Shown here: positions 7,789 to 16,736 of the stretch, in pieces
Position numbering within the stretch: the stretch's first letter is position 1
Layout of the letters: each line of letters starts with the position of its first letter
DNA from: a bacterium
GTDB lineage: Bacteria > Actinomycetota > Thermoleophilia > Miltoncostaeales > Miltoncostaeaceae
NCBI GenBank assembly: GCA_029977205.1
Contig: JAPOLI010000007.1
Location: 1 to 53,173 of the forward strand
DNA length: 53,173 nucleotides
Direction of reading: 5' to 3'
Notes under the pieces: model-generated
What the model was told of the DNA's origin: nothing
The model's input: only the letters and a program-made list of their open reading frames with translations
The model's database searches: none
Translations under genes and position numbers: made by a program

Positions 7789-8145
7789 ATGCCCGTGGCC
7801 ATTCGGAACACGATCATCATCCTGGGGCTCGCCGTCCTCGTCGTGTGGTGGGAGCGCGCGCTCAGCGTGGTCCTCGGCACGATGTCGCAGGTGATCTCGG
7901 TGCTGTTCGTCGTGGCGATCCTCGCGGCGGGCGTCGCGTACTTCCGCCGGAACCCGCTCGCCTGGCTCGTGATGAAGCCCTGGCAGCGGTTCGTGGTCGT
8001 CGCGGCAGCCGTGGGCATCGCGTTCCTGCTGATCGCGGGCTACCCGCTGCTCGCGGATCGCATCACGCCCTTCGGGTACATCGCGCTGATCGCGGCCCTC
8101 GGGCTCCTTATCTGGTGGGTGATCCGGGACAGCAGGCGGCTGTAG
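7789..8145 (+). CDS. Hypothetical integral membrane protein
   Basis: A 118-aa protein made of about four hydrophobic segments (NTIIILGLAVLVVWW, ISVLFVVAILAAGVAYF, FVVVAAAVGIAFLLIAGY, YIALIAALGLLIWWVI) joined by short basic loops. No family recognised. Leaderless start after TATCCT. A 94-base spacer separates it from the pseudopilin operon; that spacer holds a short GCCTCGCGT direct repeat. Confidence 0.7.
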   Translation: MPVAIRNTIIILGLAVLVVWWERALSVVLGTMSQVISVLFVVAILAAGVAYFRRNPLAWLVMKPWQRFVVVAAAVGIAFLLIAGYPLLADRITPFGYIALIAALGLLIWWVIRDSRRL

Positions 8146-8239
8146 CCGCGGCGAAAGGCGTGGAGGCGGCACCTCTGCGCGGCTGATCCGGCACGCCTCG
8201 CGTGCCTCGCGTGCGTGATTGCCTCATAGCGTGGGCTGC

Positions 8240-8671
8240 ATGCGAGGCGTGGCGTGGGTCTGGTCGTGGGTGCGGCACGCATGGGGGTGGTCGGCACGTG
8301 CCGGCGGCGGGGGCCCGCGTGCAGGGCAGGCCGCGGTGGAACTGGTGGCCGTGGTGCCGCTCATCGCCCTGGCGGCGATCGCGGTCGTGCAGGTGGGCAT
8401 GGCCGCCCACGCATGGGGTGCGGCGCGTGAGGCCGCGCGTGCCGGTGCGCGTGCGGAGGCCGTGGACGCCCCTGCACGGCAGGCGGCACGGCGCGTGCTT
8501 GGCGAGGGCCTCGCGAGAGACTCGGCGGTGGCCCGCCGGGATGACCCCGATGGCACGTCGCACGTGGTGGTGCGCGTGCGGGTGCCGATGCTGCTTCCGT
8601 GGACCAGTGGGCCGGTCGTGTCGGCCGAGGCCGAGGTGCACCAGGGTGCTGTCGGAGTCGTGGCGCGATGA
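8240..8671 (+). CDS. TadE-like pseudopilin
   Basis: A 143-aa protein. After a basic N-terminal stretch it carries GQAAVELVAVVPLIALAAIA, the hydrophobic helix with the conserved Glu typical of TadE-like minor pilins. This helix anchors the protein in the membrane before assembly or release. The remainder is short and beta-rich. The start follows TAGCGT by seven bases; the upstream in-frame GTG at 8219 is not needed. It is the first gene of a three-gene operon in which each start overlaps the previous stop. No tadA/B/C assembly ATPase or platform genes are in the window. Confidence 0.75.
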   Translation: MRGVAWVWSWVRHAWGWSARAGGGGPRAGQAAVELVAVVPLIALAAIAVVQVGMAAHAWGAAREAARAGARAEAVDAPARQAARRVLGEGLARDSAVARRDDPDGTSHVVVRVRVPMLLPWTSGPVVSAEAEVHQGAVGVVAR

Positions 8672-8964
8672 GTGCGTGGCGGGCTGCCGCCTCGTGCATG
8701 CGCGGTGGCCGCGGTCAGGCAGCACTCGAGGTGGTGGCGCTGCTGCCGCTGCTGGTGGGGTTGGCGCTGCTCGCCGTGCAGGTAGCGGCAGTGCTTGGAG
8801 CGGTATCCGAGGCTCAGGACAGCGCGCGTTCGCGTGCGCTGCAGGCGACTGGACCTCCGGGCGAGGTGGTGACGGTGCACGGGTCGGCGCGCCCTCCGGC
8901 GCTCGCTGCGCTGGGACCGCGTGGTGACGCGGTGCGCGTGCGGGTGGCCGTGCGCCTGCCGTGA
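8668..8964 (+). CDS. Second TadE-like pseudopilin
   Basis: A 98-aa protein beginning MSAWRAAASCMRGGRGQAAL. The helix RGQAALEVVALLPLLVGLAL again carries the pilin-type Glu five to six residues after the Gly. The C-terminal half, about 50 residues, is shorter than in the first copy. The start ATG overlaps the previous TGA (ATGA), and its own TGA overlaps the next GTG, so all three proteins are probably made in matched amounts. Confidence 0.72.
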   Translation: MSAWRAAASCMRGGRGQAALEVVALLPLLVGLALLAVQVAAVLGAVSEAQDSARSRALQATGPPGEVVTVHGSARPPALAALGPRGDAVRVRVAVRLP

Positions 8965-10250
8965 GCAGCGAAAAGGCGCAGCGCGGGCAGGCGATGCCGC
9001 TGGTGCTGGCCCTGAGTGCGCTGGCGGTGGCTGCCGTGCTCGGCCTCGCCTCGTTGGGTGCCCTGCGGGTGGCGTCGGGTGGTGCACGCCTTGCCGCTGA
9101 TCTGGCGGCCCTGTCGGCAGGGCGGGCCCTGCTCGATGCCGTTCCGGCGGCGCTGCTGGACCCCTGGGATATCCGGTCCCGGCTGCGCGACGCCGCGCGT
9201 CGTGCGGCGGTGGCGAGTGCCGAGGGCTCCGGCGCACGCGTGGAGGGCGTGCGATTGGTGGGGGAGAGCCGCATGCCACTGCATGTGGAGGTGCGCGTGC
9301 GGCGTCCCGGACCGCTCGGCACGCAGGTCACCGCCACGGCGCGTGCCGGGGTGGTGACCGGGGCCGTGCTGCCCATCGATGGGCCGGTGGGGTGGGCCAC
9401 GGGCGGGGGGTACAGCGGCCCACTCGTCTACCGGGACGGAAAGCCGATGTGTCCTGCCGTGGCCGCGGCATTCGACCAGATGGACCGGGCCATCCATGTC
9501 GCGGGGATGGATCTGGTCGTCACCAGCGCCTTCCGCTCGGATGCCGAGCAGGCGGTGCTGTTCGCCCGCCACCCGGACCCGCGCTGGGTGGCCCCGCCGG
9601 GGCGCAGCAGGCATCGAAACTCCACCGAGCTCGACCTGGTGGTGGGAGGTGGCGTGCATGGGTGGCTCGTGCAGCACGCGTCGGCGTTCGGGTTCGTGCA
9701 GCGCTACTCATGGGAGGAGTGGCACTGGGGCTACCTGCCCGGGTGCGGCGGCGGCCAGCCCGGCGCCACGGTGCCGGCGGGCGAATCCGTCGCCGGGCTG
9801 CAGCAGTGGGTGCCCGCGCGCTACCGGGCGCTCGTGACGCGCGCGGCCACCTCGGCCGCGATCCCCCCGGCCCTCCTGGCCGCGGTGCTGAAGGCGGAGA
9901 GCGACTTCGATGCCCGCGCGGTGAGCGTTGCCGGGGCGCGGGGCATCGCGCAGTTCATGCCGGAAACGGCCCGCGGCATGAGCGTCGGCGACCCCTTCGA
10001 TCCGGCGCAGGCGATCCCGGGTGCTGCCCGGTTGATCGCCAGCGGCATCCGGGAGTTCGGCTCGGTGCCCCTGGCCCTGGCCGCATATAACGCGGGCGCG
10101 GGGGCCGTGCGACGCTTCGGCGGAATTCCGCCGTACGCCGAGACCCAGGGCTACGTCGCGCGGGTGCTCGCCCTCGCCGGCGGCGGGTCGGCCCTTGCGG
10201 CCGGTGGGGTGCAGGTAGTGCTGCTGCGCGCGGGTGAGCTGCTCGCGTGA
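8961..10250 (+). CDS. TadG-like helix fused to M15 carboxypeptidase and SLT transglycosylase domains
   Basis: A 429-aa three-part protein. Residues 8-37 (RGQAMPLVLALSALAVAAVL onward) form a TadG-like export/membrane helix. About 140-260 is an M15/VanY-type D-Ala-D-Ala carboxypeptidase domain: TSAFRSDAEQ, then SRHRNSTELDL with zinc ligands H218 and D225, and WEEWHW with H255. About 285-405 is a GH23 soluble lytic transglycosylase domain: catalytic E313 in AVLKAESDF, then GIAQFMPETA and AAYNAGAGAV. It could cut both stem peptides and glycan strands outside the membrane. The GTG start overlaps the preceding stop. All catalytic residues I can check are present, so both domains look active. Confidence 0.85.
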   Translation: MSSEKAQRGQAMPLVLALSALAVAAVLGLASLGALRVASGGARLAADLAALSAGRALLDAVPAALLDPWDIRSRLRDAARRAAVASAEGSGARVEGVRLVGESRMPLHVEVRVRRPGPLGTQVTATARAGVVTGAVLPIDGPVGWATGGGYSGPLVYRDGKPMCPAVAAAFDQMDRAIHVAGMDLVVTSAFRSDAEQAVLFARHPDPRWVAPPGRSRHRNSTELDLVVGGGVHGWLVQHASAFGFVQRYSWEEWHWGYLPGCGGGQPGATVPAGESVAGLQQWVPARYRALVTRAATSAAIPPALLAAVLKAESDFDARAVSVAGARGIAQFMPETARGMSVGDPFDPAQAIPGAARLIASGIREFGSVPLALAAYNAGAGAVRRFGGIPPYAETQGYVARVLALAGGGSALAAGGVQVVLLRAGELLA

Positions 10251-10426
10251 TCCACGCACGGCTCCGCCTGCCCGCGGTGGTGCCGCGCAGCGGCCGACGT
10301 CCATGCAGGATCGTTCGCCCGCGTGGTGCGATGTGCCCGACGATTCCCGGTACCCCGTGAAGCCCCGGACCGGCTGCGGGGTGATCAAGGTGCCCGACAC
10401 GGTGGGATGCCCCGGCCCGCGGGTCA

Positions 10427-10432
10427 TATACT
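10427..10432 (+). promoter_or_regulatory. -10 box (TATACT) of uvrC
   Basis: TATACT lies seven bases before the uvrC ATG, with no Shine-Dalgarno. No LexA-type GAAC-N4-GTTC site is present in the 190-base gap. A CCCCG/CGGGG hairpin at 10363-10381 may mark the end of the preceding operon. Confidence 0.55.
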
Positions 10433-10439
10433 CGGCCAC

Positions 10440-12371
10440 ATGGGCACGGAGCCGCTCCGCGATCAGCTCGCCGCGCTGCCCGATGCGCCGGGCGTGTACC
10501 TGTTCCGGGACGCTGACGACCGCGTGATGTACGTCGGGAAGGCGAAGTCGCTGCGCAAGCGGGTGTTCTCGTATTTCGAGGCGCCTGTGCGCGGGCAGGA
10601 CGGCTCGGGGGAGGGGCGGCCGGGGCCCAAGGCCGGGCTGCACCCGCGCATCTCGGAGATGGTGTCGCGCGCCGGGCGGGTGGAGGCCCTGGTGGTGAAT
10701 ACCGAGCAGGAGGCCCTGATCCTCGAGGGCAACCTCATCACCACCCATCGCCCGCCGTTCAACGTGAAGCTGCGCGACGACAAGAGCTACCCGTACATCG
10801 GTATCAGCCTCGACGAGACATACCCGCGCGTGTACTTCACGCGCGAGCGCCACCGACGCGATCGCGTGTACTTCGGTCCGTTCGCCAGCGCATCGAAGGT
10901 GCGGGAGACGCTGTCGCTGATCGGCAAGATCTTCCCCAGCCGGCCCTGCGAGGGAACCGAGCCCGGACGCCCGTCCGGGATTCCCTGCCTCGATTACCAC
11001 ATCAAGCGCTGCATGGCGCCGTGCGTCGACTACATCAGCCTCGAGGACTACCGGCACCTGATCGACCAGATCATCGCGTTCCTCTCGGGCCGCTATCGGG
11101 GCCTCGAGCAGGAGCTCGAGCATCAGATGCGCGAGGCCGCCGAGGCACAGCGGTTCGAGGACGCAGCGGTGTTCCGGAATCGCCTGAACGCCGTGCGCCA
11201 CCTGATGGAGCGCCAGTTGATGAGCAGCGACTCCGCAGAGTCGATGGACGTGCTCGGCGTCGCCGTGGATGAGGATGGCGAGGCGGCCAACGTGCAGGTG
11301 CTGCAGGTGCGCGACGGCGTGCTGGGTGACCGGCAGTCCTTCTTCGTTGATGCCGCCGGATCCCGGGATGCATCGACGGTGCTCGAGCAGTTCGTCATGG
11401 AGTACTACGCGCTTGGCATGGCGATCCCGCCGCTCGTCGTCGTGCCGAGTGGTCTGGCGACCGCCGAGATCCGGGCGGTGCTGGAGGATCGCCGGCAGGC
11501 GGGGGTGGAGGTGCGGGCGTCGGAGCGCGGTGAGAAGCGCCGCATGCAGGAGCTTGCCGAGCGCAACGCGCACCTGGCGCTCGACCAGGATCGCGCGCGG
11601 GCTGCACGCACGCGCGAGCGGCGCACGGCTGCGCTCGGTGATCTTCAGCGTGCACTCGGCCTCGACGCCCCTCCGATGCGCATCGAGTGCTTCGATATCT
11701 CGAACCTCGGCGCCACCTACGCGGTGGCCTCGATGACGGTGCTCCGTGCGGGCGCACCCGATCGGGCGCACTACCGCTCATTCACCATGCGGTACGACGG
11801 CGGCCCGGACGACTTCGCGCGCATGGAGGAGGCAATCGGGCGCCGCATGGCGCGGTTGGCGAGCGGCGATCCGGACCCCAGCCTCGGCGCTGAGCCGGCG
11901 CTCGTGGTGATCGACGGTGGCAAGGGGCAGCTCGGGGCCGCCATGCGCGCCATGCGCGAGGCAGGCATCGATGTGCCGATGGTGGGCCTCGCCAAGCAGC
12001 AGGAGGAGGTATTCGTGCCCGGTCGGGCGGAGCCGATCCTGCTGCCCGAGGGTTCCCCGGGCCTCACGCTGCTTCAGCAGGTGCGCGACGAGGCCCACCG
12101 CTTCGCGCTGCGCCACCACCGCGCGCGTCGCGGGAAGGGCATGACTGCGAGCGCCATGGACTCGCTCCCCGGCATCGGTCCCGCGCGCCGGCGCGCCATA
12201 CTGCAGCACTTCGGCTCTCCGGAGCGCTTCCTCGCCGCGTCGCGCGAGGAGATGGAGGCCGTGCCCGGGCTGCCGCCCAAGGTGGCGCGGGATCTCTATG
12301 AGCACCTCAACAAGACGGGCGGTCCCGACCAGGTCGGGACCCTCGCGGGATCGGGTAACGGGTGGAGCTGA
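10440..12371 (+). CDS. uvrC: UvrABC excinuclease subunit C
   Basis: A 643-aa nuclease that makes both incisions in nucleotide excision repair together with UvrA and UvrB. An N-terminal GIY-YIG domain (GVYLFRDADDRVMYVGKAKS) cuts 3' of the lesion. It is followed by a UVR segment (about 205-240) that contacts UvrB, an RNase-H-like domain (CFDISNLGAT, VVIDGGKGQL) for the 5' cut, and C-terminal helix-hairpin-helix motifs (SLPGIGPARRRAIL). The length is typical. Its last 10 bases overlap rapZ. Start chosen from the -10 box at 10427. Confidence 0.97.
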   Translation: MGTEPLRDQLAALPDAPGVYLFRDADDRVMYVGKAKSLRKRVFSYFEAPVRGQDGSGEGRPGPKAGLHPRISEMVSRAGRVEALVVNTEQEALILEGNLITTHRPPFNVKLRDDKSYPYIGISLDETYPRVYFTRERHRRDRVYFGPFASASKVRETLSLIGKIFPSRPCEGTEPGRPSGIPCLDYHIKRCMAPCVDYISLEDYRHLIDQIIAFLSGRYRGLEQELEHQMREAAEAQRFEDAAVFRNRLNAVRHLMERQLMSSDSAESMDVLGVAVDEDGEAANVQVLQVRDGVLGDRQSFFVDAAGSRDASTVLEQFVMEYYALGMAIPPLVVVPSGLATAEIRAVLEDRRQAGVEVRASERGEKRRMQELAERNAHLALDQDRARAARTRERRTAALGDLQRALGLDAPPMRIECFDISNLGATYAVASMTVLRAGAPDRAHYRSFTMRYDGGPDDFARMEEAIGRRMARLASGDPDPSLGAEPALVVIDGGKGQLGAAMRAMREAGIDVPMVGLAKQQEEVFVPGRAEPILLPEGSPGLTLLQQVRDEAHRFALRHHRARRGKGMTASAMDSLPGIGPARRRAILQHFGSPERFLAASREEMEAVPGLPPKVARDLYEHLNKTGGPDQVGTLAGSGNGWS

Positions 12372-13234
12372 CGATCATCACCGGCCTCTCAGGGGCCGGG
12401 AAGTCCGGGGCCATGAATGCCTTCGAGGATGCGGACTACTTCTGCGTGGACAACCTGCCTCCCCAGTTGCTGCCGTCGCTCGTGGACCTGTTCACCCTCG
12501 AGGGCAGCAAGGTGGAGCGCGTGGCGCTGGTGTTCGACGTGCGGAGCGGCGCGTGGTTCGATGACCTCGCGCTGGAGCTCGACCGCATCGCGCACCTGCC
12601 GGACGTCAGCCTTCGCGTGCTGTTCATGGAGGCGTCGGACGACGTCCTCCTGGCCCGCTTCCGCGAGACCCGCCGCCGGCATCCGCTCGCGGACGGCGGC
12701 GAGGTGCTGCGCGGCATCGAGCAGGAGCGGGCCCTGCTCGCGGACATCCGCGCGCGCGCCGATGCCGTAATCGACACCAGCGCGATGAACCCGTGGGAGC
12801 TGCGCGATGCCGTGGCGGGCGAGATGGCGCCGGCGCACCGACCGCGCATGCGCGTGACGTTCTCCTCGTTCGGCTTCAAGCACGGCGTGCCGCGCGAGGC
12901 CGACCTGATGTTCGACGTCCGCTTCCTGCGCAACCCGCACTACGTCCCCGAGCTCACCGCGCTCACGGGAGAGGACGTGGCCGTGGCCGCGTATGTGGCG
13001 GAGGACCCTGGCTACGCGGGGTTCATGGACCGCCTCATCGGCCTGCTGGACTTCGTGCTGCCGCGCTATGAGTCCGAGGGCAAGCGCCATCTGGTCGTCG
13101 CCATCGGGTGCACGGGGGGTCGCCACCGGAGCGTCACCGTGGCCGAGGCCCTGGGCGCGCGCTACGGCGACTCACTCGACGTGACGGTGACCCACCGCGA
13201 CGCCGCGCGACCCGGTGGGCAGGGGCCCGCATGA
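12362..13234 (+). CDS. rapZ: RapZ / RNase adapter-type P-loop nucleotide-binding protein
   Basis: A 290-aa protein of the RapZ (YvcJ) family. Walker A is GLSGAGKS near the N-terminus, followed by the family signature DADYFCVDNLPPQLLP. The C-terminal domain contains the conserved IGCTGGRHRSV. In enterobacteria RapZ controls glucosamine-6-phosphate synthesis through a small RNA; in Gram-positives the nucleotide-binding activity is known but the role is less clear. GTG start overlaps uvrC by 10 bases and the stop overlaps yvcK (ATGA), the conserved order in actinomycetes. Confidence 0.95.
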   Translation: MELTIITGLSGAGKSGAMNAFEDADYFCVDNLPPQLLPSLVDLFTLEGSKVERVALVFDVRSGAWFDDLALELDRIAHLPDVSLRVLFMEASDDVLLARFRETRRRHPLADGGEVLRGIEQERALLADIRARADAVIDTSAMNPWELRDAVAGEMAPAHRPRMRVTFSSFGFKHGVPREADLMFDVRFLRNPHYVPELTALTGEDVAVAAYVAEDPGYAGFMDRLIGLLDFVLPRYESEGKRHLVVAIGCTGGRHRSVTVAEALGARYGDSLDVTVTHRDAARPGGQGPA

Positions 13235-14211
13235 ACACGCCGCATGTCGTCGCCCTCGGCGGGGGCACCGGGCTGTCGTCGCTCCTGCGGGGCCTCAAGC
13301 GGCGCGACCTCGACATCTCGGCGATCGTGGGGGTCGCGGATGACGGGGGCTCATCCGGCCGTCTTCGCCGTGAGCTCGGCATGTTGCCGCCCGGCGACAT
13401 CCGCAATGTGCTCGTGGCCCTCGCCGATGACGAGTCGCTCATGGGGCGGCTGTTCCAGTACCGCTTCGCCGATGGCGACCTCTCGGGCCATCCCTTCGGC
13501 AACCTCATCCTGGCGGCCCTCACCGAGGTGACCGGTTCGTTCGATGAGGCGGTGCGCGAGGCATCCCGGGTGCTCAAGGTGCGCGGACGGGTGATCCCGA
13601 GCGCGCTTGAGCATGTGCGTCTCTGGGCCGAGCGCGAGGATGGCTCCGAGGCATGCGGGGAGACCCTGATCGCATCGGGGGTCGGCGCATGCCGGCGGGT
13701 ATGGCTCGATCCCGAGCCGGCGGCCAACCCGGATGCCCTTGCCGCGATTGCGGATGCTGACCTCGTGCTGCTCGGGCCCGGTTCGCTGTTCACCAGCGTG
13801 CTGCCGCATCTCGCGGTGACCGAGATCGCGGAGGCCGTGGTGGCATCCCGGGGGCTGCGCGTGTACGTGTGCAACATCATGACCCAGCCGGGTGAGACCG
13901 ACGGCATGGATGCCGTGGCCCACCTGGACCGCGTGCTCGAGATGGCCCCGGGGGCCGTGGACGTCGTCGTGGTGCATTCGGGTGCGCTGGATGCCGACGC
14001 GCTGGCCCAGTACGCGGCGGAGGGCCAGGCGCCGGTGGCGGTGGACATCGCTGGCCTCGAATCGCGTGGCGTGCGCGTCGTTGCGGCCGCCATCGCCGAG
14101 GATGATCACGTCGTGCGACATGCGCCCGCCGCCCTCGCCGATGTGCTCATGCCGCTCGCCCGTGAGGGTGCAGATCGGCGCGCGGCCTCCGGAACCGCAC
14201 ATCCGGCGTGA
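13231..14211 (+). CDS. yvcK: YvcK/GlmR gluconeogenesis-cell wall regulator (CofD-like fold)
   Basis: A 326-aa protein starting MNTPHVVALGGGTGLSSLLR, with the family motifs GVADDGGSSGRLR and PPGDIRNVLVALAD and a later LLGPGSLFTSVLPHL. In Bacillus and mycobacteria the protein (GlmR/CuvA) binds UDP-GlcNAc and links central carbon flow to peptidoglycan precursor synthesis. ATG overlaps the rapZ stop. The gene that normally follows, whiA, is absent here; a 203-base gap and an unrelated membrane-protein gene come next. Confidence 0.95.
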   Translation: MNTPHVVALGGGTGLSSLLRGLKRRDLDISAIVGVADDGGSSGRLRRELGMLPPGDIRNVLVALADDESLMGRLFQYRFADGDLSGHPFGNLILAALTEVTGSFDEAVREASRVLKVRGRVIPSALEHVRLWAEREDGSEACGETLIASGVGACRRVWLDPEPAANPDALAAIADADLVLLGPGSLFTSVLPHLAVTEIAEAVVASRGLRVYVCNIMTQPGETDGMDAVAHLDRVLEMAPGAVDVVVVHSGALDADALAQYAAEGQAPVAVDIAGLESRGVRVVAAAIAEDDHVVRHAPAALADVLMPLAREGADRRAASGTAHPA

Positions 14212-14289
14212 ACGTTACGGCTGCGTAAACCTCCCGCTCGTAGCGAGGAAATCCGCGTTTCTGCGCATTGCGGGAAGGGTATGTAGCAC

Positions 14290-14319
14290 TTGTGACGAAA
14301 AGCGGGAGGCCCGTAGAGT
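14290..14319 (+). promoter_or_regulatory. Sigma70-type promoter for the DUF1097-like gene
   Basis: TTGTGA (14290-14295) and TAGAGT (14314-14319) are separated by 18 bases. Predicted transcription starts near 14326, giving a leader of about 90 bases with an AAGGAG site before ATG 14415. This is one of two places in the window with a convincing -35 box. Confidence 0.6.
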
Positions 14320-14326
14320 GCCGTCA

Positions 14327-14348
14327 GCACGACAGCACTGCTGCGTGC
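14327..14348 (+). other. 5'-terminal leader hairpin
   Basis: GCACG-a-CAGC, loop ACT, GCTG-CGTGC forms nine pairs with one bulged A. It begins at the predicted 5' end of the mRNA, a position where stem-loops protect transcripts from 5' decay. Confidence 0.45.
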
Positions 14349-14414
14349 ATCCGCGAAGCCCACCTCATCTCATTCGGGTTAGCGGGGATCCCTGTCCTAT
14401 CCAAAGGAGCTCAA

Positions 14415-15056
14415 ATGGGTGCTCGCGCTAAGGCGATTTTTCCGCTCGCGCTTGTCATCGGAGTTCTGTCGTACCTGTGGACTGAGTTCTCGCTGAACTT
14501 CACGTTCCACTGGGTCACCGTCGCCGGCACTGATGCGCCGGGCGCCGTCGGTGTGCCGCAGAACTTCCACTTCATTCTCCCCACGGCGTTTATTTCGTGG
14601 GGCCTGTTCTTCGCTGCTGGTGGCGACAACGCTGCCTTCGGCAAGATCTTCCTGGCTTCGGTCTTCGGTACCGTTGCCGCCTTGGTAACGATTCCGCTTT
14701 CGTACAAGACTGCCGCGTTCCCTGACTTCTGGGGCATCGCACTCTGGGTCGGCATCTTCGCGTTCATCCTCGTGATGATCCTGGTCGCCGGTGACTGGTA
14801 CTACGTCGCCGGAACCTTCCCGTGCTTCGCAGCAGTATTCCTCTGGTGGGTTGCCACCGGTATGGACGGCTGGGCACCAGTTGGTGCGACTGAGGGCGAC
14901 GCACCGGGTGGTCTCGGTGCCTTCGGTGGTCTTATCTCGACCCCGTGGGCCTGGGTGTGGTTCGACACGCTGGTGACCCTTATCGTCGGTGTCATTCTCG
15001 GCATCGTCTCGGGTCGACTGGCCGCTCTGCTCACCCCGAAGCCCAAGGAGGCCTAG
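14415..15056 (+). CDS. DUF1097-like integral membrane protein, probably highly expressed
   Basis: A 213-aa protein with about six membrane segments, including FPLALVIGVLSYLWTEFS, FISWGLFFAAGG, IFLASVFGTVAALVTIPL, FWGIALWVGIFAFILVMIL and TLVTLIVGVILGIVSG. The FFAAGG segment and overall layout resemble DUF1097 (YcdZ-like) proteins of unknown function; the assignment is tentative. An AAGGAG lies eight bases before the ATG. Codons ending in T (GGT, GTT, GCT) are far more frequent than in neighbouring genes. It stands alone between a good promoter with a 5' hairpin and a perfect terminator. It occupies the position usually taken by whiA. Confidence 0.7.
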   Translation: MGARAKAIFPLALVIGVLSYLWTEFSLNFTFHWVTVAGTDAPGAVGVPQNFHFILPTAFISWGLFFAAGGDNAAFGKIFLASVFGTVAALVTIPLSYKTAAFPDFWGIALWVGIFAFILVMILVAGDWYYVAGTFPCFAAVFLWWVATGMDGWAPVGATEGDAPGGLGAFGGLISTPWAWVWFDTLVTLIVGVILGIVSGRLAALLTPKPKEA

Positions 15057-15086
15057 GCCACTCGGTCTGGACATCCTGTGCTTCAC

Positions 15087-15122
15087 CTCCGGGGGGCCTT
15101 CGGGCCCCCCGGAGTCGTTTTT
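15087..15122 (+). terminator. Rho-independent terminator with UUCG tetraloop
   Basis: A perfect 12-bp stem, CTCCGGGGGGCC (15087-15098) with GGCCCCCCGGAG (15103-15114), is closed by TTCG and followed by TCGTTTTT. It lies 31 bases after the stop of the DUF1097-like gene and is the only canonical stem-plus-T-run terminator I find in the window. Confidence 0.92.
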
Positions 15123-15206
15123 CACACGATTACATCCGACTCCCCCGCGAGACTTCCCCTCAGCGCACCGCGAGCCGCGGTGCCGGAAACGTCCCGGGAG
15201 TTTCGA

Positions 15207-15605
15207 ATGAGCACCAATGCGGGATCCCAGCGCAATCAAAGCTGGGTCGACTTTGCCGGCGTGATGCTTGCGATCGCCGGTATTTTCCAGATGATCTTCG
15301 GCGCGGCCGTGCTGAACCAGTCGCAGTACCTGATCAACAAGATCCTGTACGGCAACATGGAGGCATGGGGCTGGGCCTATCTCATCATCGGCCTCATCCT
15401 TCTTGGCACCGCGTGGTTCGTCTTCCAGCGCAACCCGTACGCCGAGGTGTTCGGAGTCGTCGTGGCGGCCATCAGCCTGGCCGTCCAGGCCTCCGTCATC
15501 GCGTACCAGCCCATCTGGAGCGTGATCGTCGTGGTCGTGGACATCCTCATCATCTACGGGCTCGTCGCCCACGGGGACATCCGCGGCATGAAGAGCCGTA
15601 CGTAG
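15207..15605 (+). CDS. DUF7144-like four-helix membrane protein
   Basis: A 132-aa protein starting MSTNAGSQRNQSWVDFAGVM. The layout, with W-V-x-F-AGVML followed by four membrane helices (MLAIAGIFQMIFGAAVL, GWAYLIIGLILLGTAWFVF, FGVVVAAISLAVQASVIAY, SVIVVVVDILIIYGLVAHG), matches the small actinobacterial membrane family DUF7144, whose function is unknown. GGGAG lies seven bases before the ATG. It is separated from the preceding gene by the strong terminator, so it has its own promoter, which I could not place with confidence. Confidence 0.75.
   Translation: MSTNAGSQRNQSWVDFAGVMLAIAGIFQMIFGAAVLNQSQYLINKILYGNMEAWGWAYLIIGLILLGTAWFVFQRNPYAEVFGVVVAAISLAVQASVIAYQPIWSVIVVVVDILIIYGLVAHGDIRGMKSRT

Positions 15606-16735
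<1,130 letters not shown>

Positions 16736-16736
<1 letters not shown>

Noticed and set aside
10251-10439. SOS box upstream of uvrC
   Set aside because: No GAAC-N4-GTTC palindrome is present in the gap.
9708-11771. A 687-codon antisense frame across the hydrolase fusion and uvrC
   Set aside because: It spans two unrelated genes and has no protein-like features.
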